Shown piece by piece: positions 10,408 through 19,380 of a stretch of 64,000 nucleotides of DNA. Made by a program: the position numbers and the translations under genes. The notes beneath the pieces are model-generated. The model was not told the DNA's origin, searched no databases, and worked only from the letters and a program-made list of their open reading frames with translations. Numbering within the stretch: position 1 is the stretch's first letter; each line of letters opens with the position of its first letter. The stretch is from Fulvia fulva (lineage: Eukaryota; Ascomycota; Dothideomycetes; Mycosphaerellales; Mycosphaerellaceae): contig NC_063014.1 in NCBI RefSeq assembly GCF_020509005.1, forward strand, positions 3,534,001 to 3,598,000. The letters run 5' to 3'.

Positions 10408-12479
10408 GATGTGTTGTGTGAGGTTGGGTGGAATGTGGAATGTCTACGGCCTGCGTAGTTTGAGGTTGTGGTCGCTGTGTGCGTGAAGATACCTGCAAGA
10501 GTGAGGAGAGGACGATTCCATGCTGCTTCGAGGTAAGGTGCTATTATGGACTTTCCTTTGTCTTTACGAAATGAGACGTCCGCCGAGTCTGTTTCTCGTA
10601 GAGCTGGATATATCAGACAAAGGAACGCGAATAGACCACGTTCGCTGCACCACGACACCTTTGTTCGCTGACCCGACTGGATGTGCCAGCGTCATGGCAA
10701 GCCATTGTCTAGTATTCCAGTACCATAGAGCTGTGTGCTGGTATCTGTCATGACGGCTGTCTTAGACATGGCGTTGTGAACAAGTCAAGGGCGGCAGAGT
10801 TTTCATCTCCATGCACATGCCTTCACCAGCCAGTGTCCAGTGACTTCTCCCTCTTCAATGAACTCATTGCACCTATCTTCCGGTACGGTTCGGAGAGCGG
10901 CTGGCTCGTGTGTGTTGGAGCCTCGTGTGTATGCCGCCTGCCATTTCAGACAGCAGGTGAGTCGGTCGGTGGTGAGGTCGGCGAGCGATCAAGTCGGCGG
11001 TCGACTAGGTTGTACATCGTTTCTCTTCTTCAGGCCTTAGCGAAATGCTTTAGACAATCTGATGAAAAGGTCGCGTCACTTGGAGGCAGTGCAATACCAA
11101 GGACACTGTGCCGAGCGACATCTGCAAGCAGAGCGGCCACTCGACTGGTGCCAAAAATAAGAATAATCTTGAATGAGTCCGTAGACTCGTTTCAGAGATT
11201 AAACTGAAAAGAACAGATACTACACCTACAAAGTCGTTAGTTAGAGGTAGTCGAGCAAAATTATAGGTATACTGACTTGATCTAAGCCAAAAGGCACTGT
11301 GAAGAGTCAGTGTGTTGTCTTCGACAGTAGGGGAAGGGTGGTGACTGACAAGAGAGCTACGGAAGAAAGAGAGTGTGAGAAATGAAAATACTTATGCCTC
11401 TGGCTGCTGGCCTGTGCGGGTCGTTCACCAGCATAATCAGCCGCAAAAGCAGAGGAATTGCCGACATATATATTGGTGCGTGCGAAGCATGTGTCCAATG
11501 AGCGAGCGGAGAAAGGTGCAAAGTGAATAATCTGGTTGGCTTGGCAGATCATCGGAAGCTCTCTCGCGTTCGGTGGACAAATTGTGTGGCATGTTCTGCT
11601 CCAAGCGCGTCGGATGTCTTCTTTCACTCTTTGCTCACTTTGAGGATGAAGTATTGTGCACCTGTCGATGGCGTGCGGACCTGTATGCATATCAGCCGTG
11701 GATCAGCTCCATCTGGCAGCGACGGCCGGCACCAATCGTATGCATCGGGATGACTTTGTCGTTCTCCCGGATGTTGAAGTGTTATTCGCGATGTGGGTTG
11801 GGCAAGGTAGCACAGTATCTTCGAGATCATATGGGATGTATCACCAGATGAAGGAGACTTCCGAGAAGTGAGGTCGCAGACCGGCGTCCCTCGGAGTGCC
11901 GAGGTAGCCAAACACGACCTCACCTGCCTTTTTGCGTGGACGACCCAACCAGACCATAACACATTAGAACAGCCTATGATGCGACGAATACTGACTTCAA
12001 GATCCGGTTATATCTCACGAAAATTACTGCTCAAACTTCACATAAGGCCTCCGACCTGATGCTCGAACAGTGACTACTTCCTGCACGTGGCATGTTCTCT
12101 GCAACTGCAACCAACGAGACCCTTGCGGCTCACACTGGGCGATATCGTGGAGACATTCCATTGCTCCCGTGGTGTCACTATGTCAAGAAGCTTGCCTCGA
12201 TGGCTCCGTCCACCATCTGCTTTGCCAAGAAGATTGTGGCACCAGCATATTGATGATTGACACGTAACCTAGACGCCTTCGTACCCATTCTCAAGATGCA
12301 TTGTCGGATCTGCTGTCAACTCATTTTCAGCGTCTGGGGACTGTTCTACGAATGACCCTGAGCACAATCAGGCAGGCCTCAGAATCACAGTCTCGTGGCT
12401 GTACATGGCTCCCTCCAACCCCGGCAATCGTTACGACAATCCCACCGACTAATCGCCATCTTCCTACAATATGCACTAT
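10408..12479. other. Two-kilobase intergenic stretch
   Basis: ORFs of 60-145 codons on both strands overlap without a dominant frame, and none shows a domain or plausible exon chain. No transposon ends, tandem repeats or RNA genes were recognised. The first ~100 bases are the presumed promoter of the minus-strand gene ending at 10,407. Confidence 0.45.
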
Positions 12480-12710
12480 TCAGAGTTGCAGTGTTCCTGC
12501 ATCGTCAATCAGTGCTGGAATCTTGCCGCGAGCGCTAGAACGACTCTCGCAATCTCCTTTGGCCAGCTTGAATGAGAAGCCACAGGACAGACACGCGTTC
12601 CGGCAGGACTTTCTTTTGATGATGCTCGACGCTGCGTTTGCTGCCGGCTCTGGAACTGCCAATGTTATGGCAACGCTGATAAGACTGAGTGCCATGAGGA
12701 AAATCTTCAT
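12480..12710 (-). CDS. Candidate small secreted cysteine-containing peptide
   Basis: A 76-residue minus-strand ORF from a clear ATG. It begins with a convincing signal peptide (MKIFLMALSLISVAITLAVPEPAANA) with an AxA-type cleavage site. A dibasic KR follows (SSIIKRKSC), as in Kex2-processed propeptides, then a short cysteine cluster (CRNACLSCGFSF, then DCES; four Cys in all). This is the layout of fungal small secreted proteins, including effectors and antimicrobial-like peptides. No family is recognised, and four Cys is a low number. A further exon beyond the stop at 12,480 is possible but not seen. The gene stands alone in a gene-poor stretch about 1.3 kb from the transposon at 13,996. Confidence 0.45.
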   Translation of the reverse strand: MKIFLMALSLISVAITLAVPEPAANAASSIIKRKSCRNACLSCGFSFKLAKGDCESRSSARGKIPALIDDAGTLQL

Positions 12711-13995
12711 AATTGCTGATCAAATTTGGGTGCGCTGGATGCATGAAGTGCGAGAAGCTACGTATGCGCTTAGAAGTAGGCACCGCGACTTATAAAATAC
12801 TGTCTTAGTCAGTTTTCATAATGCTACTCTCGTGAAGAGATTAGCGAGACATTTTGTTATTGACCGTCGTCTACGCTTGGCCAGGTGCGAATCCCATTCG
12901 GTCTGTTCCATGACCTAGCATATGCTCACAGCATGACTAAACCCCATCAAGCTAAGCATCACATGCTCTGAAAGCACATGCTACTGCAAATCTCGGCAAC
13001 AAACGACACAATTGGTTCTCTTTTTGATTAACGTTACCTTTCTCGAGTCCCGAGTCACAAGCCGCGAGTCGCGAGACGCGGCCGCGGCCAAGGGAAGACA
13101 AAAGAATCTCACACCTCGGCCAGCCCTCTTCCTTTCTTCCTCAACAATCAACATTCGAAGCAACAGGAGAGAGCGAACACGTCCTCTCCTGATTCGTGTT
13201 CCATCTAAGCAATGTGAAAAGTGCGGGTGGCAGCCTTCCAGGGCTGCCGTGTTTTCACACAAGCAGCACATGGCGCTGGAATTGACGAGACGTCTTCCAG
13301 GATACGGTGATCCAGAATCGTAGCTTTGGCCGCCACGCATATTAGACAAGTATGAAATCTTCGCCGCTTGAGACACCAAGAGTGATCTCCCAGCCCAAGA
13401 AGCTAGGTTTATGTTCATGTAAAGTTCTCTCGACATGATTCATTCCGACAGATTCAACAACTGCAGCCTTGCCTCACTGATGACTGACAGTCAGGTTCAT
13501 CATCCTGTGCATCATGCGAAGTCTATCAGCGCCGCCAATCTGGCGTCATTCCGGACTCCAGGTAGAAACCAAGGTATTGGCGAATGTTTCACCAGAGTCA
13601 CCTCCTTTGAGCCGCAAAATGCAAGGCAGCTGCTCTGTGGCGCTTCTGGAGGCTGTAATACATATCACCGCCCTTCCTGCTTTGCTTTGAGAATACCGCA
13701 CGTGTTACTCAGCCTCTTCGATCAATGGGCGGCCTCGGATGCCTCCCGGGCCATCCTGAGTCAGACCCACTCCACTATACTCTTCGATCCAACGTTCGAA
13801 TCAAGCCCACGGCACAATACTCTGTAACCACGACCAAGTACCTCGCTCTCTTGGCCTCTTCCTGTCCTTCGGCATACATTGGATAGAAGTATGGAACGCA
13901 AATCCGGTCTAAGGTGGTGCTCTGATCTCTTTGAATGCCAGTGAACCCAACGTGGATGTCACCTTGTCGAGTTTCGGACAGAACATACATATATA
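12711..13995. other. Intergenic stretch left of the Mutator-like element
   Basis: No gene is supported. The most distinct structure is an interrupted palindrome at 13,213-13,259, listed separately. The stretch ends in the 10-bp direct repeat TACATATATA (13,986-13,995) that abuts the transposon. Confidence 0.5.
13213..13259. repeat. Interrupted palindrome
   Basis: TGTGAAAA (13,213-13,220) and TTTTCACA (13,252-13,259) form an outer stem, and GGCAGCC with GGCTGCC an inner stem, separated by an asymmetric internal loop. As RNA or single-stranded DNA it could fold, but no poly-T tract or gene end is next to it, so a role is not assigned. Confidence 0.5.
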
Positions 13996-14120
13996 CGGTG
14001 AATTACTCCGACAGGGACAATTATGTCAAGAATTACTACGACAGGGACCATTATGTATTTCTTACTCCGACAGGGACTTACACGGTATCCATATTACTGC
14101 CATAGGGACCATTATCGCCA
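13996..14120 (+). repeat. Left terminal inverted repeat of the MULE-type element
   Basis: About 125 bp, matched in inverted orientation by 16,796-16,920. It holds three tandem copies of a unit of about 30 bp built on TTACTCCGACAGGGAC (13,995-14,090) and a weaker fourth (ACTGCCATAGGGACC). Two of the four differences from the right arm are C-to-T in a CpA context (CCATAGGG here, CCACAGGG there, in the same orientation). Confidence 0.85.
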
Positions 14121-14156
14121 ACGACACAAATGAAGTACTATAGCCAGGTAGAGCTT

Positions 14157-14213
14157 CCTATATCGCTTTAACCTGCTCACCTGTTCTTGTAGAGCAGGTT
14201 AAAGCGATATAGG
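14157..14213. repeat. Perfect hairpin H1 built on GAGCAGGTTAA
   Basis: Arms of 22 bp (14,157-14,178 and 14,192-14,213) are perfect reverse complements around a 13-nt loop ACCTGTTCTTGTA. The inner 9 bp (AACCTGCTC) are shared with the other hairpins of this element, while the outer 13 bp are unique to this copy yet also palindromic. Confidence 0.85.
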
Positions 14214-14323
14214 AGCAACAAATCAAGTAGCATAGGTAGGCAAAGGAGAGTTAATAGCTATATCTATATAACCGTACTTTACTTCGTTCTCTTGTTACCT
14301 AGACCTTGTCCAGTTATAGGCGC

Positions 14324-14386
14324 CTTCCCTATGCGATTTAACCTGCTCTGCAAGAACAGGTGAGCAGGTTATATAATACAGGGAAG
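14324..14386. repeat. Hairpin H2, inverted copy of the same core
   Basis: Inner arms AACCTGCTC and GAGCAGGTT flank the loop TGCAAGAACAGGT, which is the reverse complement of the H1 loop apart from one base, so this copy lies in the opposite orientation. Outer arms CTTCCCT and AGGGAAG pair again beyond an unpaired AT-rich stretch. Confidence 0.8.
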
Positions 14387-14468
14387 TAGCATAATACATT
14401 TGATCGCCTAGCTTATAGCCCTCCCTCGGCGTTCTTATTCCTTATTCCTTATGTAGTTATAGGCACTA

Positions 14469-14529
14469 TGTCTAGTATAATTTTACCTGCTCACTTGTCC
14501 TTGCGGAGCAGGTTAAATCATACTAGACA
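14469..14529. repeat. Hairpin H3 built on GAGCAGGTTAA
   Basis: Arms of 24 bp (from TGTCTAGTAT to ATACTAGACA) pair with two mismatches around the loop ACTTGTCCTTGCG, a close variant of the H1 loop. The core is shared, but the outer arm sequence differs from H1 and H2. Confidence 0.8.
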
Positions 14530-15190
14530 GGGCAATGCTATAACGTATATAATCGCCGAGCCTGCTAGCCCTACAATCGAGCGTTGCTATTGTCGTAACG
14601 TAGGTAGCAAAGAGGCTATATACTTACATCCTATTCTCGCATCCTATTCTTATACCCTACCCTCATATACACAATAACCTACGCCACGCTATTGTCTAGC
14701 GATGTCTATCTTCTCGGCTACACCTTTTATACTGCTCGCTCTCTATACTATTATATACACCCTCTTACAACTACCCGCAACACTATAGCAAGCACAAGAA
14801 CTACACGAGCGACATAATAAGTAACGTAATAGCTACTTAGATCTTCGCTAGCTTAGGTCGTAGCGCTCCGTATGTGCATCTAAGGTCCTGAAGTTGTGCT
14901 ATCATGCTAACGATAGTAGCTACCTCCTCCTCAGGCGCACTCGGGTTCAGACCCACTTCTTTCCTAATCTGGTATAATGTGGGCGGGGTAGGGTCTGGCG
15001 TAGCGCCTGAGGACAAAGTAGCCAAATCGGTCAAAATCCTGTTCACCAGCAATCTCACCAAGACTCGCATTTTGAATCGCAGCACAACCACACCAGATAT
15101 GCACAATCTGAAAAAAACGGCTCCAGATATCAATACGAACAAGGTATTGTAAGAATTTCATGTACATGCGCGGAAAGGTGCAGCCTGCAT

Positions 15191-16456
15191 ATGCTGGAAG
15201 GTAGAAGGTCATATTTCTGTTCCCGTGTTTGCTATAGACTGTTGCCCGACACCACTTTCTCATTCACCAACCACGACACATGCGCGCAGATTGAAGTGCA
15301 CGAGCCCCCTCAGAAAAGGCAGCTCGCCTCCAACGCCGCTCGCAAGTCCGCACCAGCACCGGCACCAGCACCAGTACCAGCACAGCAGCAGCAACACCAG
15401 CAGAACGATGCTGGCTTCACACAGTACGTCTTGTCCTTCAGACAAAGCTCTGCGATGCAAGCTCTGCGATGCAAGCTCTGCGATGCAAGCTCTGCGATGC
15501 AAGCTCTGGCTCTGCGATGCAAGCTCTGGCTCTGCGATGCAAGCTCTGGCTCTGCGATGCAAGCTCTGGCTCTGCGACACGAGACTAACTATATGCAGAG
15601 ACGACGACGACGACGACTGGACCGCTGGCGGCCAGCAATTGTATGTCGAGCTGCTTCGCATTGTGCATTCGGCATTGATCTAACATGCTGCTAGCAACAA
15701 TGACGACGACATGGTCGGTGGCTCCGGCCAGAACATGTAAGTCAGACTCGTGTCTTGATTGATCTTGGTCAAGGCACTCACCTCACGTTGAGCATCGAGC
15801 AACGATCTGACATGTTTCTAGCACACCTAACGACGACAACGACGACGATGAAGTCGGCGGCGGCGACTTCGACATAGGCTCCGGCCACGACATGAATGTC
15901 AAATCATGTCCTCGGCTTTGATCAAGACACTTCACGTTGAGCATCGAGCAACGATCTGACATATTGCTAGCACCAACGACGACGACGACGAAGACGACAC
16001 GGCTAGTCCCTCCTCTGCGTAAGTCTCACTCCTCAGCCTCGAACACGACAAGCAAGCTTGTCGTTCTCTCAACCCTTCACGACCTCGAAGCTGACATGTC
16101 TTAGCGCACCGCTGCCTGCTCCCAAGAAGAAGAGAGGTCGTCCTGCGGGTACGACGAAAGTCACTCGCAGGCGACCTGTGGTCGCTGGCAAGTGGTGGTC
16201 GTGGTCTGCTGCGAAGTGGGCAGCTTACGAGCTGAATGCTTATCTTAATAAGAACGCTGCTGGCGAGCTTCGTGAAGCTACGCACGTCGGCAACATCATA
16301 GAGCGCCCTAAGCTTCGTGAAGCTCGCCTAACACCATGCCGTCGCTGTGTTGGCCGTGTCGCCGAGGGTGACACGAGTGATAGGTGCTGGCGTTACTCTG
16401 TGGCTAGTCGTTCTGCTGTCGGCGTTCGCGTCGACGCTGTGAATCGGTGTGCCTAG
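15191..16456 (+). CDS. Acidic AT-hook protein gene inside the MULE-type element
   Basis: Six exons can be read: A to 15,423; B 15,599-15,640; C 15,695-15,736; D 15,832-15,893; E 15,971-16,018; F 16,105-16,456. All joins are phase 2. Exon A is rich in Ala, Pro and Gln. Exons B-E begin with Asp runs (DDDDDDW, NNDDDM, NDDNDDDE, NDDDDEDD). Exon F carries an AT-hook (KKKRGRPAG), WWSWSAAKWAAYELN and a Cys cluster (PCRRC..DRC). This suggests a DNA-binding protein with an acidic tract. The donor after exon D reads GA instead of GT, so the copy may be defective. The true start is uncertain: 15,191 is the first ATG of exon A's frame, and an earlier exon is possible. The introns around C, D and E are related to one another, so the exon-intron unit was duplicated in tandem. 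Confidence 0.5.
15447..15577 (+). repeat. Minisatellite of 14-bp and 20-bp units
   Basis: Four copies of a 14-bp unit (GCTCTGCGATGCAA) run into copies of the same unit extended by CTCTGG to 20 bp. The block lies inside the predicted first intron (15,424-15,598) of the AT-hook gene; 14- and 20-bp units would break any reading frame, which supports its being intronic. Confidence 0.85.
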
Positions 16457-16550
16457 TGCCGCCACCAAGGGAAGGATTGTGATTAGCTTTAGGGTGTGTC
16501 TGTCTGTCTCTGCTCTGCTCGAATGAACTCTCTTGGCCGCGTATCGTCTC

Positions 16551-16638
16551 ATTAACCTGCTCTCATTGTGTCATTAACCTGCTCGCATTGTCTTATTAAC
16601 CTGCTCGCATCGTCTCATTGCCCTGCTCGTGCCTCTCG
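16551..16638 (+). repeat. 22-bp tandem array carrying ATTAACCTGCTC
   Basis: Four consecutive 22-bp units begin ATTAACCTGCTC (the fourth is ATTGCCCTGCTC), each followed by a variable CATTGTST-like tail. A further single copy lies near 16,655. The motif is the same as the hairpin arm at 14.1-14.5 kb, here in direct orientation. Confidence 0.85.
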
Positions 16639-16731
16639 TTCATTCACCTCCACGATTAACCTGCTTATGGCTCAGTAGCTCACGATCATTCGCCTTCACA
16701 AGGCCATGCGTTTCTGGCCTTGCCCTAACTC

Positions 16732-16770
16732 ATTTAACGTGCTCTGCTGGAATGGGAGAGCAGGTTAAAT
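16732..16770. repeat. Hairpin H4 built on GAGCAGGTTAA
   Basis: Thirteen-base arms (16,732-16,744 and 16,758-16,770) pair with one mismatch around a 13-nt loop. The loop length equals that of H1-H3 but its sequence has diverged. Confidence 0.8.
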
Positions 16771-16795
16771 AGGTTGGGGTGAGAATGCGACGATG

Positions 16796-16920
16796 TGGCA
16801 ATAATGGTCCCTGTGGCAGTAATATGGATACCGTGCAGGTCCCTGTCGGAGTAAGAAATACATAATGGTCCCTGTCGTAGTAATTCTTGACATAATTGTC
16901 CCTGTCGGAGTAATTCACCG
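16796..16920 (-). repeat. Right terminal inverted repeat of the MULE-type element
   Basis: Inverted match to 13,996-14,120 with about four differences. Its outer end CACCG is followed directly by the 10-bp repeat TACATATATA at 16,921-16,930. Confidence 0.85.
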
Positions 16921-17372
16921 TACATATATAGCTCCAGGAGGTGGACGTTCGACAGCATCCTTAGCTCAATGGTAAGCATTCCCAAACCCGAGGTCGATGG
17001 GTATACTTGGCAGAGCCCATGAACGCCATTGCACGCAAGCCGTCGTGTATGTGGCTGTCAATCGGTGGGCTAAGGATGGCTGTTCTTTTGCGTTCTTGCA
17101 ACTTTCGCACCCTCTAACGTTTTTCGGCAGATGACGAAGGTGATGAAGACCTACGGCCATGAGAATGGTGGCTGCGTGTGATAGGATTCGAGCAGAGGTG
17201 GTATCTACACTCACTAAGCTGCTACCATAGAATACGATAGTCAGTCATCGCATGCATTGTAAAGGAGTTGAGCTCCCACCACGAAAGTCCCTGCCTGCAC
17301 CAGTACACCCCATACCCCAGCATGCATATCCCAACGCCATACGATGCTCCATACAGTTACTCGAACAATCAA
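16921..17372. other. Intergenic, right flank of the transposon
   Basis: Starts with the second copy of the 10-bp target repeat. At about 16,960-16,975 the bases TTAGCTCAATGGTAAGC look like a tRNA D-arm, but no full cloverleaf follows. No protein gene is supported. Confidence 0.5.
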
Positions 17373-19055
17373 TCATGACCCGTCCTTCTCCTTGGCATTG
17401 ATAGCACTCTCCCGCTTCCGCCTTCTGCGTTCTCGTGCATTCGCCCTGAGCACGTCTTCGCTAACGTAATCGTCAGGAAGCTCAAAGTCCTTCTCCTGCA
17501 TCTCTGGCACGGGATGACCAAATGCTGTAATACTACGTCCATGCCTGGTCTTGCTAAGAGCTGCATCTCGAAGATGTCGCTTGGCATAGAAGCTGGTGAT
17601 GGGTGAAGGTGGCTCGGCAGGTGGCGGAGGCGGCGCAAGACGTGGAGGTGCCGTCGTGGGTGTCGCTGGCTGAGATGGATGTGAAGTGGCGCCTCGTTCT
17701 TTGCCTTTGCTTTTCAGACTGGCCATCGAGGAAGACTTCTTCAGTGCTATGATGGTCTCTTGTTGTAGCTGTCTTGCGGCTGAAGCGTTGAGGTCGCTGC
17801 TCGGTGGTTCGACACTGCCCTCGGTCGAATCGCCTTCTTCCTCTTCGACCTCACGAGCTGCGACGGCGGCTTCTTTGGTTGCACGTTGCTTCTTTTCTTG
17901 ATCTCGCCATTGCTTGAACTTGTCGAGTAGTGCCTCTACCTCAGATATGAAGTAGTCACGCTTCTTCTCGTACTTCCTGGCTTCGCTTTCTGTGACGCCA
18001 GTGATGCCCAGCACTCGCAGCCAGTCGTGTCCCCGTAGACCATCTAATAATTTGTCAAGCTGGACTTTCTCATGCATAGCTCGCTCCTTCTCGATGTTCC
18101 GCAGCTGCTTCTCTTTCCGCTCTGCTCGCTTGTGCGACTTGAGGAAGTGCTCGTCGGTGAGAGGATCTTCGGGGTCATCGGGAATGTTCTTGGCCACAAA
18201 GTCGAGATTCACGCTGGAGCTGCCATTGAACTGGTTGGAGAGACTGCGTTGTGGAGTGGAAGGTGTCCCAGCTGTGCCGTTGACTGACACTCGCCGGCCA
18301 TTGGCAGCATTGTTGCTCGACTTTGCTGGAGAGACGGTTTCAGGCTTGGCTGTATCGTCCGTCACATACAGCGTGGTATCAGCATTGAGAAACTCCTCCT
18401 CCTGTGGAGCATCGAATATGATGTCTTCATAGTTGGGGAAGTAGACTGCCAACTCGCTCTTCAGCCTAGGTCCATCGTCTGCCGAGCGCAATGTTCGCTT
18501 ATCATCCTTCTTGACGGGCTTCTGTGGTGTTGGAGTTGATATGGTCGCGGGCGGTGCAGGCTGTGGGGAGCGTGTCCTGCGCAGCTCCGGTCTAGGGGAT
18601 GGCGGCAACAGCTCGTCGTCGCGGACATTCAGTGTGCTCTTGACGCCATTGATCGTCTCTGCAATCTGACCGCGTGGCTCGTGTCGGATCAGCTGGTTCG
18701 GCGGCTTGGGCTGGGCGAAGGCGAAGGCGTCGAGGGTTGTTTGGGTGTGTTTGCCGGAGTGGGTGGAGGTGTTTGTGTTGGTGTTGGTGGTGCGGATGCT
18801 CAGCTTCCTCCTCTTCGGCGGCGGGCCATCTCCTCGCTCGTGGTGGTGGGTGGCCACGCTGCTGTGTGCTTTGGCATGCGGCTGGAAGAAGGTCGGGTTA
18901 GCATTGACGTGGTTGAGTCGTGATGCCACTCGAACTTCTTCTCCGATCGCGTGCTGGCCATGCGAGCCATGATGGGATCCTGCGGTGGTGACGGCCGCCG
19001 ACCTGCTGCTCTTTGTCGCGAACTGCCCACTCGCTGCACGCGACTGGACCATCAT
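17373..19055 (-). CDS. SAS4-domain protein, histone acetyltransferase complex subunit
   Basis: Single-exon ORF of 560 residues. Residues about 300-392 match the SAS4 (something about silencing 4) domain: DEHFLKSHKRAERKEKQLRN, KLLDGLRGHDWLRVLGITG, ARKYEKKRDYFISEVEALLDKF and a charged end. In yeast Sas4 links Sas2 and Sas5 for H4K16 acetylation at silencing boundaries. The N-terminal 300 residues are low-complexity and basic (PPPKRRKLS, a likely nuclear signal). The C-terminus is Pro-rich and then very basic (ANARERRRRKRESA). Two adjacent ATGs begin the frame; either could start it. The yeast protein is of similar size, but similarity outside the domain is not expected. Confidence 0.8.
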   Translation of the reverse strand: MMVQSRAASGQFATKSSRSAAVTTAGSHHGSHGQHAIGEEVRVASRLNHVNANPTFFQPHAKAHSSVATHHHERGDGPPPKRRKLSIRTTNTNTNTSTHSGKHTQTTLDAFAFAQPKPPNQLIRHEPRGQIAETINGVKSTLNVRDDELLPPSPRPELRRTRSPQPAPPATISTPTPQKPVKKDDKRTLRSADDGPRLKSELAVYFPNYEDIIFDAPQEEEFLNADTTLYVTDDTAKPETVSPAKSSNNAANGRRVSVNGTAGTPSTPQRSLSNQFNGSSSVNLDFVAKNIPDDPEDPLTDEHFLKSHKRAERKEKQLRNIEKERAMHEKVQLDKLLDGLRGHDWLRVLGITGVTESEARKYEKKRDYFISEVEALLDKFKQWRDQEKKQRATKEAAVAAREVEEEEGDSTEGSVEPPSSDLNASAARQLQQETIIALKKSSSMASLKSKGKERGATSHPSQPATPTTAPPRLAPPPPPAEPPSPITSFYAKRHLRDAALSKTRHGRSITAFGHPVPEMQEKDFELPDDYVSEDVLRANARERRRRKRESAINAKEKDGS

Positions 19056-19380
19056 CGGATAGCACTATCATTATTGGGGAATGTACATGTAGTTGGTCGT
19101 GTCCCGTCTCTGATGACGCTGGGCATCGCCGCGTCCAGGTTCAGGCGCGACTCACTTGCACTCCTTGGGACATCGACAACATGGAATAATTACCCACGAC
19201 CAACCCTACATGTAACATTCAATGCTTGACACATCTCAATACCTTGCAGGCATCGATGAGGTGGAAAATCGTCAAAGTCATGATTCATTCCATGTCGTAG
19301 TCTTGCTATCATCACTCCATGCCAATGCCTAGAGACCATTGCACTTTTTGCTGCACCTCCTGTCCATTAACAGCAGGCTT

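Larger units (their letters stand above)
13996..16920. mobile_element. Mutator-like (MULE-type) DNA transposon, probably non-autonomous
   Basis: A 2,925-bp element bounded by terminal inverted repeats of about 125 bp that match at all but about four positions and start CGGTGAATTA. Both ends are flanked by the same 10-bp direct repeat TACATATATA (13,986-13,995 and 16,921-16,930), which reads as a target site duplication. Long TIRs with a 9-11-bp duplication are typical of the Mutator superfamily. No transposase is recognisable inside, so the copy is probably moved in trans. Inside are three hairpins at 14.15-14.53 kb and one at 16.73 kb, a 22-bp tandem array, and a multi-exon acidic/AT-hook gene (15,191-16,456). 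The left half is rich in TA, as after repeat-induced point mutation. Because the duplicated site is simple AT sequence, a shorter true duplication is possible. Confidence 0.75.

Noticed and set aside
13435..13827. 130-codon plus-strand ORF left of the transposon
   Set aside because: No domain, signal or splice partner; not distinguishable from chance.
15225..15683. ORFs reading through the 14/20-bp minisatellite
   Set aside because: Open only because the repeat lacks stops; the flanking splice sites make the block intronic.
16952..17015. tRNA-like sequence TTAGCTCAATGGTAAGC right of the transposon
   Set aside because: Only the D-arm and a loose T-arm-like GAGGTCGATGGG are visible; acceptor and anticodon stems do not pair, so it is not called a tRNA.
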